Shown here: positions 22,540 to 32,790 of the stretch, piece by piece | Numbering within the stretch: position 1 is the stretch's first letter | Layout of the letters: the number at the start of each line of letters is the position of its first letter | From: Azadirachta indica | Lineage: Eukaryota > Streptophyta > Magnoliopsida > Sapindales > Meliaceae | NCBI GenBank assembly: GCA_022749755.1 | Contig: CM040441.1 | Location: 7,734,890 to 7,798,889, forward strand | Direction of reading: 5' to 3' | DNA: 64,000 bases | Position numbers and translations under genes: made by a program | The notes under the pieces: generated by a model | The model's input: only the letters and a program-made list of their open reading frames with translations | What the model was told of the DNA's origin: nothing | Databases searched by the model: none

Positions 22540-22702
22540 GGAGCAGGAGATTTCCATGCCTTAATTTATAAGGTGTTATCGGAGTATTCGGTCCGATTAT
22601 GGGTTTCTAAAAATAAAGTAATAAAAGGATTATATGAGAGGAATTTCAATACTTAATAATAAAATAAAAGGCTTTTCAATAGTCGGATATTATATCCGAA
22701 AG
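22540..22702 (-). repeat. Second copy of the four-helix promoter without its gene
   Basis: It repeats 22255-22420 (CCATGC-TTAATTTATAAG, TCCGATTATGG, then the perfect palindrome TCGGATAT-T-ATATCCGA at 22683-22699). No coding sequence follows it on the - strand before the first promoter. This is a tandem promoter duplication or the remnant of a deleted gene copy. Confidence 0.6.
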
Positions 22703-25700
22703 TTTGATAAGTTGGCTTTCTGCAAATCGACTTTCTGACTCTAGAATCGATTGCTTTTAACATGTATAGGCACAGTTTCGGATATCCTGTACATGATAAA
22801 CATTCATTCAACTCTCGGCTTCACCTACTTAACAAGTAGGAGAACGACAGGCTTGGGCCTACCGGCTGCAGCATAAACCTATATAAGAAAAAATGTATAG
22901 GCACACTTTCGGATATCCTACAATTTTTCAAACCTGGATGGTTGAAAGACTTGTGTAAGAATAAATAATTCGGATACCCGTTTAACTTTATCTGAACCAT
23001 TTGTTGGTGCGTTTCTCGAACACAAGGAAAAACAAAACAATATTAAGTTAAGGTCTAAACTAAACGTGTGTTTTGAAATAATATCCTTCAATTTCGAACG
23101 TTTGATGAAGTTGCGATCACAACCATCAGCAAAATAATAAGACTTTGTTAACATTACAAAATTGTATCCATACGTCAAACAAAAAAGAAAATTTAAGCTA
23201 ATGCTTTTTCTAGGACCTATATGCAATATTACAATATAGTTACTAACATGAGCTGCATTTATGCCATAAAATACAGATATTGATAAATCAATTTTCTCGT
23301 GACTTAGAACGAAAAATGTTGAAATATAAATTAATAAGCGTAATATTACTCCTAATATCAAGATAAAAAAAAAAAGTCAATTTCATCAAGAGCGTTGGGG
23401 TGTACGTTAGAGAAGGCTATTAACCTCAGCCTTATCTTTTTGTTTTTTTTTTTTTTGTTGTGGGCCTCTATAGAATTTGGAAGTAACATGCAAAGAATAC
23501 TGATATTACAACACCGGCAAATCCAAACCAAAATTTCTGTAAATAGATGAATTCCTGTTAAACAATTTGATCTGTTTGTAATACAAAAGTTGTAATTATC
23601 ACGTTGTAATTAAATTTTTTGTTATATGTCTCAAGTATTCATTAAAATTTTGAAGTTATATGTGATAAATGCTTGAAAATTTATCAAAAGAAATTGAAAT
23701 ATATATTAAAAGAAATCTTGATGCAGGTATTTTGTTCCAATAGTGGCCATGCAATATTAGATTTGTTATTTGCGATTGTTGTGCTTCTGTAATACGTTAA
23801 AAGTAGAATAGTTAAATTATTTCATAAATACTCAATGTTATTTGATAAATAATATATATTATTCACAAAATTATACGCGATATTCGGAGTTAGCGGATTA
23901 TTTATCCGAGATAAATGAGTCGTTAGTATGGCGGTTCCCATACTCGCTAACTCTCAGCTTTATTAGTAGGACCCACTCAATTACACGTCGGCCAACTATC
24001 GGATATCCTACAATCCCACAACTGTGCTTTCAGACATCAGTTTTGTAAAGACTTAATAGTCTAAGAGACATCACTCTCCTCTGATGAATAATTTACTGAA
24101 TAAACTAATAAATGATTTGTATCCCACGTTGGCATCCATAACTTTTCCCCACTAAAGTATTCATATCATACGACGATTTTGACGGTCACCCTCGGATTTT
24201 GATATTTTCGGATTATCAATTTGCTCGCTCTAAAATGGTTGAGAGTAGAATTGGGTTGGACCTACAGATGTGAAGAAAATGAAAGAAAACAATGTTATAT
24301 AACCACAGATAGCAGTTTCGGATAATCCTACAAAAGTGTTGGGAATGTAACTTTTTCGAAGCTGGATAGTGGAAATGACAACAAGTCAATAACAGGAAAT
24401 TGACAAATTTTTATTAAACTTTTGTGAAGTTATATGTATTATTATATTTTATTTTGACAATCGTGTTTGTGCAAACCACCGGGCATCGAAAATTCTACCA
24501 ACCGTTTCAAACTTCAATTTTGGAAAGACGAATGAATTAAATAATTAATATGAAAAAGACTCTCTGATGTAATTTGGATATGAGGTGAGATGGGTTGGAC
24601 GTTATTTGAGACAATAACCATAAAATATGCCACTTTCAATATCGAACATTCGATAGGGAGTTTTGGTCATTTACAAACTTTAAGATATAATCTATTAGAC
24701 AATGGGATGATTATTGATAGTTGATAATCCAAATGGGAAACAGTAACAAGATCATAATAGAAATGTTGATTTTTTGTTCTAAAAGCTCATTATAATTCTT
24801 TTTTCAAAAAAAAAAAAAAATCTGCATTAACTTGAAAAGAAATAAAAAATTATTGAAGAAGTATATTTATAATAAAAATTATTTTAAAAAGTAAATAAAG
24901 GTTGAAATGGAGCTATGAATTTAGTACAAAATTTACAATAAGCATATAAAATTAGTGAATACCTGTATTATTTAGTACAATTTTAATATGGCTACTATTA
25001 CATAGTGCTCTAGTACCATTCATTCGATATGGTGGCACCAAACATGTTGTTATTAGTATTGGGCCTATATGTTCAACTGTCTATGAGCCCATTTATAAGA
25101 GAGTGGCTTATGATCCCATCTTTTGCCGAAAATTTTAATTTAAAAAAGTGACTTCATTTAATCTTTTTGTTGAAAAATTTAATTAAGAAAAAACTTTCAT
25201 TTTATAGACTTAAGGCATGTTTATTTTTTATATAAAATATAAATCCATTTGAATATAACAGAATATCTTTTTTCTTTATCACATATAAACATAATTGATG
25301 ATAGTTTAAAAAGTGTACTAAATTACTAATATTCTTTTAATAAAATTTTTTTTGAAGTGTACAAATACTTTAACTTTTACTGTCATAACTCTATTATAAG
25401 AATGAGTAAAAGAATTTTGGTGAAACATATATATTTTTTAATTTTCTAATACAATTTCTTTAGTTGTCCTTAAGGGGTTAGCATATTTGGCAGGAACATT
25501 TCTTTATTTCGGATTTGTTTATAAGTTAAAGTGCCTGAAAACGTGACCCAAAAAAAAAAAAAAAAAGGAAAAAACTTCTCTAGTTTGAGTAAATTATTAT
25601 ACGTATAATGGAACATTGTATATCTCTCCCTTACAAGAATGCACAAAATGCTCTCAATTAATATATAAAGGAAGAAGGAAGGAAAAACATACCACTAATT

Positions 25701-25784
25701 CAGGTGCTTACCATTGGGAAGGCTTATGCATTAACTGGAACAACTAATTAAAAACGAAGATTAAAGGACATGGAGATTGCTATT
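22703..25784. other. Intergenic region with repeated GGATATCC modules and AT-rich flank
   Basis: No gene is supported. Degenerate modules ending in TTTCGGATATCCTACAA occur near 22779, 22907, 23997 and 24309, several preceded 50-90 bases earlier by GGGCCTACC, GGACCTAC or GGACCCAC. A long T-run lies at about 23442-23456. From about 23585 the sequence aligns in pieces with 35080-36540. 25250-25784 is the 3' flank of the minus-strand hAT-derived genes, also present at 57050-57637. The 147-codon open frame at 22918-23361 has no sister copy and no recognisable similarity. Confidence 0.5.
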
Positions 25785-26545
25785 CTAAGGAATTCTAAAC
25801 CATCTTTTCATGGATACCAAAGCTAGCTTAATGTCATCATCGAGGACTTCACAATCAAGAACGTTTTCCAGATTTCTTCCCAATACAGAGTCTAAAGTAA
25901 CCCTGCGGGAAGAAATGGGTACTGCTAAGAAATCACGAGCCATCCTTGCAAGCGTAGGATACAAGGGAGAGTTAACACGCCAACAGGCGAGTATGTCAAA
26001 ATCTTCAACTGTCGGAAATTTATCATGTCTTAAATAGCGATCAAGTTCTGATGTTGGTGAAGCAATATCACCCGCCTGTGAAGATGTTCTTGGTCTACCC
26101 ATGCTATCAAGCATTTTATATGCAGTTGAAGAATTAGCATCACCATGTATTGAGTCCTTTGCCTTTGCATATTTATTATATACAAAGGTAAAATCATCAA
26201 AACTTTTCTTAAAGTATTCATCGGCATCACTGCCATAAATTTCCTCGTACCAAAGTCGCAGAATATCCCTTTTAAACCGTGGGTCAAGAACTACAGCAAT
26301 CACTAGAACCAACTTAGATCTTTCCCAGTATTTGGCAAAATATTTCTTTTTCATCAAAGCAAATCCTCTCTCAGCTGATGACTTTTTGCCAAGACTATAA
26401 TCTTCACTTCTTTCCCATTGGAGCAATTTCATGTGTAGCTCACAAAACTTTGGGAAAAGCACATTTGGAGTAGTATGTTTGCTCCCAGACCAGCTGCAAA
26501 CAAGGTCGTGTAACTCTTTGAAATTCCTGTATGTCAAAGTTGCAA
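25785..26545 (-). pseudogene. hAT-derived gene, internal deletion derivative
   Basis: The open frame 26537 to 25785 encodes 250 residues equal to the C-terminal 40 percent of the 57638-59569 protein. It includes LDPRFKRDIL and the dimerisation region (VEDFDILACW, with Trp to Cys compared with its sister). At about 26545 homology jumps from the coding sequence (CAAAGTTGC) straight to upstream sequence corresponding to 60718. About 2.3 kb, including the BED finger, was removed. The upstream leader and TATA box remain, so a truncated product could be transcribed, but the first residues would come from intron sequence. Confidence 0.85.
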
Positions 26546-26590
26546 ATAAAAGACAATAACTTATAGCAAGATATATAAACTAATACTTAC

Positions 26591-26668
26591 TTGAATATAT
26601 GTATAAACGTCGCCGTTAGACAAATTGACCTGCGAACCAAAGAGCCGATCCCAGATCTTTGATTTATA
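26591..26668 (-). other. Exon-like segment shared with 60764-60841
   Basis: Both - strand segments read YKSKIWD[R/Q]LFGSQVNL[SN/FH]GDVYTYIQ and end at the same GTAAGT donor. Several differences are silent (CTC/CTG, TCG/TCA, CAG/CAA), which suggests past coding constraint. The segment lies upstream of the BED gene bodies. I do not recognise the product. Confidence 0.4.
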
Positions 26669-27540
26669 GTTGAGCTTTATTGTTATTTTCTAACATATGG
26701 ATGAATATTAAGTCAGCGAAGTCAATAATATAATCGCTCTCTTCTTAACACTGTGAAGCCCTATAATTATTGTTTTATGTCGAACCAAAAATAATTCGAT
26801 CATAAAATTTCAAGTTGTTGGGGGGAGTGGAACTGGGTCACATCAGAAAATACTACATCTCTGTTTCTATTTATGGTCAATCTGACTAAAATCGATCATA
26901 TGTACCAAAGTTAATTAAATTTAAAAGCCAGCTAACCATATCATAATATCTACATACATAAGACAATAAAAGCAAAATACTTACGCCGAACAAATCGCGT
27001 CACAGTTGAAACACAGTTTTAGATCCAGTTTGCTTAATTAATTTCGAGCTCAGAAAAGAATACATGTGTATGTATATATAAACAAGTCTTCTGCTTCGAA
27101 GCTGCGGTCTGGGTCTGGTTCTGGGTCTTTGTGGTCAAAAACGTGTATGTGAAAGCAGAGACTAAAAGCAGGACGTTTGACTTTTCTGGCTGAAAGTTAA
27201 ATTTGAACCATCTGAATTTCTAATTAGAATTAATTTTCTTCCCCGGATGGGCCAAACAGTTCCTTCCTGGAAATTTTTTCCTCACCACTTCACCATTTAA
27301 CTGTCTGCATTTCTTTTCCTTTACTCTAGAGCGAATAATTCTTTTTTCCTTTCATAAATTTTTAATTGTTTTAATTAATATAACACATAATTAGATATAA
27401 AATGTTATAAATTTTTATAATTAAAATTTGAATATAAAATTACATATTTTTTCTTGAAAAATTATATATAAATAGCTAGCATTAGCAAGCACTCATAAAT
27501 TTTTATAACATAACACTTGGATAATACATCACATAATATC
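26669..27540 (-). promoter_or_regulatory. Upstream region and promoter of the deletion derivative
   Basis: It aligns with 60842-63545 and 50340-50830, with gaps. A TATATATA box lies at about 27073-27081 in the same context as 50539-50545 and 61695-61701 (GCAGAAGACTTG upstream). A donor GTAAGT at about 26980-26985 ends the first leader exon. The leader exon present at 61307-61390 is missing here. Confidence 0.5.
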
Positions 27541-27699
27541 ATCTAACCAAGTACGGAGAAATTACACACCAAGATCAATTTAAAAGGCCATATTAGAATC
27601 GTATAACACTTGGATATTAAAAAACAAACAAACATCATACTAAAAATCTCACTCAGAACAGTTATCAAGCAGGAGCTCAATGGAATCAGCCAAGCATTT

Positions 27700-27995
27700 T
27701 CACTTCTCCTCGAGCTCCTTCAACAGCATAACTGCAAGTACCCTCTGCTTCATAATCCCATGATCCTTGGCAGGCTTCTCAACTGTATAAGCCTCGGGAT
27801 TCATCCTGTGCAAGCGGTATCTTTGCCTTTGCAGAGTTCTCAAGATAAAATTAGAAGACGCTTTAGCAGCAGGCTCTTGTACTTGCTTCAGAACATAACA
27901 TCTTATACGCATCCAATTGCCGCCTTCATTAAAAAAGCCCTACTCTTACAGTTCCACACCTGCAGTTCCTTTACCAAATCTTTAAGTTCTAGCAT
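27700..27995 (-). pseudogene. Broken gene fragment, possibly of a mitochondrial-regulator-like protein, copy 1
   Basis: From ATG at 27995 the frame reads MLELKDLVKELQVWNCKSRAF. A run of six T then leads to an immediate frame change; the other frame continues EGGNWMRIRCYVLKQVQEP ... to KELEEK and TGA at 27700. The two halves join naturally if one T is missing. The end (VEKPAKDHGI, RVLAVMLLKELEEK) weakly recalls fungal and plant mitochondrial-ribosome regulator (Bot1/Rsm24-like) proteins. That identity is a guess. The sister copy at 34450-34745 has the same T-run lesion. Confidence 0.55.
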
Positions 27996-30539
27996 GTTAG
28001 ACAGCACAGAAGATTGATAAATGCATCCCTATCACTACACAGACAACAAAATTGCTTCCTAAACAATACCAAAGCAAAGGAATTGCCACAATCAATTATC
28101 CTTAAGTGCATTATATCATGATTCTTTCCTATTCTTTATAATTATTTGTTAAGGAAGTCTACAATATTAAAATTCCAATATAGAAGAAAAAGCATACATA
28201 TTCTATTTTTTTGTATTTTGCATCACATCACCCTTTAACAACACCAAAAAATCAACATCAAGCTCTGAAACAAGTTATAACAAAGGAACAAAAAAAAAAC
28301 CCTACGTGGAAATGGTAAATCTAACTCTGCAATGATAATTTTCTTCACAGAAAACTGCCAAAACCAGGGAATTATTGCCATTACTGATGCTCTAAAGTGC
28401 ATTGCTGAAAGCAAGACCAAATTGTAAAGATCCAACAAGGTCCACGTAAGCATTCTATGATACTTCATTCCATTTGATATTTAATTGTTTTGAAATAAAT
28501 TTCAACAAAGCTAAAAGTGAATCAAGGCAAGGAAATGATAGAAAAAACAAACATCCGATATACTTGTCAACAAACTCTAACACAGACAACCATCTTAAGC
28601 AATGAACTTAAAAGAATAAAAGGACAAGTATATAAACTGTTTTCATTTTCCTTCCACTTCTTATCATTTGTCCTTTCCGTTTACCTCCTTCTCACAGTTT
28701 ATGTTTCAACGAAAAATAAAGCAAATTTGGTATTTTCCTATAATCTCAACAGAATTGCAGCCAGCAAATACTTGTAAACATTTGGAAGTCTGCAGCCATT
28801 AAAAGCCATCTAGTGTAAAGTTCCATTGTTTTACCTAATGCTAAATCATAGCAATAACCAAGAAATGGAATTTCATAGTTGCAAGGAGCTCAAACAACAA
28901 AGCTTTGAGACAAGAACCTCTACAAAATCAACAACGAAAGTTTTGGCATCTACAAATGCCTCACAATAACTAGCAGTAACTAGCAGGAATTTTACTAACC
29001 GCAGTTTGCAGCCACCTTAACATGACCCAAATCACGATCTATATTGAAAAACTTGTGGCTTTTCAAAGTATATGATCCAAAGAAAGATTTGATTACTAAC
29101 ACCAGGAAACTAAAACCAAGAAAAAGAATCATAAAAACACTTGAAATCTCTATAATTTATTCTGTGTAAGTTTTAAGCAAATGAAACCAAATTTTGAACG
29201 AATATCATATTTGACATGATAAAAATAGAGAAAAATAAATAAACAGAATGAACTCTGTAAAACAAAATGTTCCCAATTTCATCATTTAAATTATTGATGG
29301 TACGTCCAAGTTGCTGCTAGATTTAGTTTTGGGTTATTATGTCGCAAACCATGATTATTGTTCAAGCCTTTTATGGGGACAATATATATAACAAAACCTT
29401 TGCTTTACAAAGTTGACTAGCATAGTTGTGGACCCTGATTATACTATCAAATTAAGATATTGAAAGACGACCTACAACTTTGATAAGAACTATTGACACT
29501 GATAAAAGCAAAGACTAACTACAAATCAGTAATAAACCATTTCTATAAAATGAATTTTGATGCTACCTACATTCAGACTTAAACTTTTACCAGATTACAA
29601 TTCCACAGTGACTCGTGTACTGCATAAGATGGAATGCTGTTCAAAGAAGGAAGTTTGTAACCATAAAGAGCCATTCTTTCAGGTAATCTTAATCGTGCTT
29701 TCATGATAAGTAATTGTCAGGAAGGCACTTTCTCCAATTCCATTACCATAAACCTTTTCTCCTGTCATCCAAAATTAATATTTTGATCATTAAACAGCAT
29801 AATATTCTTAGGATTTAGCTGGGATAATTAAGGTGAAGTGTGAACGAATCAATCTTCACATACCACAAAAATTGCTTCACAAAAACAGCAAGGCAGAAGG
29901 AACATTGCCACTTCTAAAATGCATTAAGATGCATTGCCCAAAAGGTAATTAAGATAAGAGCCATATTTGTGTATTATGGAATTAAAGCAGACCAATCCAC
30001 TGCAACACAAGAGAACCACAATCGTTCAACTTTAAGCAAACTGAAAAACAAAAGGAAATGAACAAAAAATGGAGCCAACCATCAGATAACAATGTAATAT
30101 CCATGAAAAAGAGGGCCATATGAAACTACATCAAAGATAAAACTTAAGGAGATAAAAGTTGAGAGCTATTTGTAAAATTTCCAATAATTTGATATTATCG
30201 TAGCAAAATTTCAGTGGAGAAATTGTCACGCATATACAAAAGTAAACCCATCTACAAAAAGCATTCAATTTTTTTCTACAAACACTCAGAATCTGAAAGC
30301 CAATAAGTACCCTAATTAGCATTTGAAAATTAGGCATAACAAAACCCTAAATGTGCAAAATATGTAACGGACTGACATTACCGCCCAAAATTGCAGCCAA
30401 AGAATTGCTTTGCCCAAAAGAAAGCTTAGCCGTGTAAAATTCTATACAAAAATTTGAAAGTTTTCATCCAGCAAAAGACCCAGAAGTTGAAATCAGGAAA
30501 TTCCCAAATGACAACCGAAGGGCCTACACATTGAAGAAA
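27996..30539. other. Gene-poor stretch in the J-domain island
   Basis: About 2.5 kb without a convincing coding region on either strand, slightly less AT-rich than the repeats around it. Part may be the 3' untranslated region or introns of the J-domain gene at 30733-31452. 30330-30539 is repeated at 32430-32550. Confidence 0.4.
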
Positions 30540-30780
30540 TTATCTACTACTCCAGCCAATACGGTGTCGTTTGGGCGGACAGTTGAACTCCTTAAGAACA
30601 TGTTCCGGCCTCTCCTCCCGTCTTCGTTTTTGCGTACAACTGACCATCCTGAAACTGGTTTCCCTTCTACCCTCACGATATTGTCTGGAAGCGCAATTCA
30701 ACTTCTCGACAATGACTTCCCGATGGTCCCGCCTATATCGGTTGGGCCCGAAACTGACTTTTCTGACGTTCATTTCCGCG
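30540..30780 (-). pseudogene. Out-of-frame C-terminal repeats of the J-domain gene
   Basis: The frame reading VRKVSFGPNRYRRD ... NCPPKRHRIGWSSR (stop at 30540) continues the 19-residue repeat seen at the end of the upstream gene, but in another frame. The conserved Cys of each repeat stays spaced by 18-19 residues across the frame change. I infer a frameshift near 30785-30800 that removed about three and a half repeats from the protein. Confidence 0.6.
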
Positions 30781-31452
30781 CCGCTCCATTCGATGTCGGT
30801 CATCCTCACAACTGAACTTCTTGACTGTAATTTGCGGCCTCTCCTCCAGTTGTCGTTTGAGCACACCTTTAGAATTCTCAACACTAACATCCGATAGCTT
30901 CAATCCCTGTCGTTTAGGGGCACAACCGACATTCTCGACAGTAATCTCCGGCGGCTCCTTCCTTTGACGCTCCTCCCATTGACGGTGGAACGCACTATTA
31001 ACCTCCTCGAGTGTCATCAACTTGATAGGAATTTGCGGCACTTCTGCGCAATTCGGCGGAGGTAAACCCGCGCGAGCGTGATAATCCTGACGACTCTTGG
31101 GCTCACTCAGAATCTCCCACGCGGCGGTTAAGAGCTTCAAAGCACCGGCAGCGGCGGCCGAACAGTGAACTTCCGGGTCGATCTTCTTGGCCCATTGAAC
31201 GTACGTGTGCGTGATCATCCGATGAGAAATCCACAATCGCTCCTTAATACCCAAAACAGCGTACAAATCAATTTCTCCGGACGGAGTTTTCTTATACGCA
31301 TTAGCCCAGTGAATGCGGTAGGCCTCGGCGTATTGATCGACGGAACCATAGAATGGGTCCAATAACTTGGCCGTAATAGCCCAGTGATACGCCGACCGAA
31401 AATTTCTTTTTAAGAACTCTTCTTCGGCCATCTCAATTATGATATCTGTCAT
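30733..31452 (-). CDS. Divergent J-domain protein with 19-residue repeats, HPD lost
   Basis: The ATG at 31452 opens 239 codons. Residues 1-60 (MTDIIIEMAEEEFLKRNF) match the N-terminal helix of plant J proteins that begin with EA-x-AEEKF-like repeats. Residues 61-127 are J-like: DLYAVLGI (62-69), a central helix, then a helix with LLTAAWEILSEPKSRQDY. The HPD tripeptide that activates Hsp70 is replaced by I91-D92-P93. After about 169 come 57-base, 19-residue repeats (ITVENVGC 170, VSVENSKG 189, ITVKKFSC 208). The frame ends at 30733, with more repeats in another frame below. It may be a J-like adaptor that cannot stimulate Hsp70, or an early pseudogene. An upstream TTG-initiated extension is unlikely. 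Confidence 0.7.
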   Translation of the reverse strand: MTDIIIEMAEEEFLKRNFRSAYHWAITAKLLDPFYGSVDQYAEAYRIHWANAYKKTPSGEIDLYAVLGIKERLWISHRMITHTYVQWAKKIDPEVHCSAAAAGALKLLTAAWEILSEPKSRQDYHARAGLPPPNCAEVPQIPIKLMTLEEVNSAFHRQWEERQRKEPPEITVENVGCAPKRQGLKLSDVSVENSKGVLKRQLEERPQITVKKFSCEDDRHRMERRGNERQKSQFRAQPI

Positions 31453-32429
31453 GTTGATGAGAGAACTAACCGCAAGCAAAATTCAAACAAAGGAGGAATG
31501 AGGATATCGATTGGTGAGAGAAATAAACCGAGAGCAAGATTCAAACAAGGGAGGAATGAGGATATTGATTGATAAGAGAATTAAACCGATATCAAGATCA
31601 AAGCAAGGGAGGAATGAGGATCAGAAGATCTGAGAAGAAGAAACCTTGCTGAATAAGGAAACTTCACTGAAATTGGCGGGTTGTAAGACGTTGGAGAAGT
31701 TCGAATTGGCGGAAAAACTACGTCTATTAACGGCTATATTTTGGTTAATAACATTAATGTCCCTATACGTGTTTTAAACAATCCAATGAGATACCTTATT
31801 ATCACTTATGATATTGTAGTCCCCAGTAGCCTGGAGGCGGTGGAACAGTGGGGGTGGTTCTTCGTTATGGTTTAAAAAGGTTTGTGGACCATATTGTTAA
31901 ATATTATAAAACTGTATCCTCACGTGTTATTTTCTAAGTTTAAAACGTGTTTTATTAAAATACAGTAGTTTTAATTCAACTAAAATACTTTTATTTTAAT
32001 TAAATAACAAAAAAAAACTACTACTCTATATATTTTAATAAAAAAATCTTAAAAAATAAGAATTTTAATGTAATAAAATTACATTACAATAATAATTTGT
32101 TTACTACTTTTACGAAAACTTGAATTTCTTTATTTTATTTTCCACAAAATATTTAGATATCTAAAAAATTTTGTTCGTTTAAAAGTATTGGATTAGATAT
32201 CTAGTAGTAATCCAATAGTTTTTTTTCTTTTTTACCTACTTTCTTACAGAGCTTGATTTCAAGTAGGAAGGATTTACTTAATCTTCAATTTTTTGGGACA
32301 ATAGCTCAACAATCAAACTCTTTAAAAATGTCATTACTTTGTAATTTCATTACTTTATTCTTTTAAATTAGAGCAACTATAGTATGGTTTTAATCAATAT
32401 ATATACATAATATATTGGATACTAATAAA
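31453..32429. other. Promoter region of the J-domain gene and AT-rich spacer
   Basis: 31480-31620 contains three near-identical copies (about 60 bases apart) of AGGGAGGAATGAGGAT with CAAGATTCAAACAA-like spacing, immediately upstream of the ATG on the - strand. The remainder is AT-rich with no gene. Confidence 0.5.
31484..31622. repeat. Three tandem about 60-base repeats upstream of the J-domain gene
   Basis: The unit begins with CAAGATTCAAACAAGGGAGG-type sequence followed by AATGAGGATAT and TGAGAGAA; copies begin near 31476, 31533 and 31589. They occupy the probable 5' untranslated region. Confidence 0.6.
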
Positions 32430-32790
32430 TTTTCAAATGAAACCCTAATGTGCGAAAATTGCAACCGAAAAATTACTGAGCACAAAAGAGAGCTAAGCCG
32501 TGTAAAATTCTATACCCAAAAAACTAAAAAGAGGGAGAGAAATGATTGAAGAAACTATCTACCAGTCCAGCCAACACGATGTCGTTTGGCAGTATAACTG
32601 ATCTTCTTTACTGTTTTTTCCAACAGCTCTTTCCAATGTCGTTTGGGCTTAAGAATATCTTCCAATCACTCCTCCCGACGTCGTTTCTGTCTACAACTGA
32701 CCATCTTGAAATTCATTTCGTTTCTATCCTCTCAATATCGTGTTCACGTATACAATGGACATTCTTGATGGTGAGCACTTATAGGTGAAA
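32430..32790 (-). pseudogene. Partial copy of the J-domain gene 3' end
   Basis: It aligns with 30330-30700: AGCTAAGCCGTGTAAAATTC, then TTGAAGAAACTATCTAC and the 57-base repeat blocks (TGTCGTTTGG). No J-domain portion follows; the copy stops near 32775. It is non-coding or decayed. Confidence 0.7.

Noticed and set aside
22918..23361. 147-codon open frame on the - strand
   Set aside because: No recognisable domain, no sister copy, and hydrophobic AT-rich composition typical of chance frames; kept out of the gene list.
25810..26037. Open frame on the + strand antisense to the hAT deletion derivative
   Set aside because: It is an antisense shadow; similar shadows occur opposite every hAT copy, for example at 58290-58592.
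26520..26680. Splicing of the exon-like segment to a new CAG acceptor at about 26530 in the deletion derivative
   Set aside because: The CATACAG|GAATTTC acceptor would join in the wrong phase, so no fused open frame results.
30571..30897. Open frames on the + strand opposite the J-gene repeats
   Set aside because: The 57-base repeat keeps several frames open; the - strand frame carries the J-like domain and is the likely coding strand.
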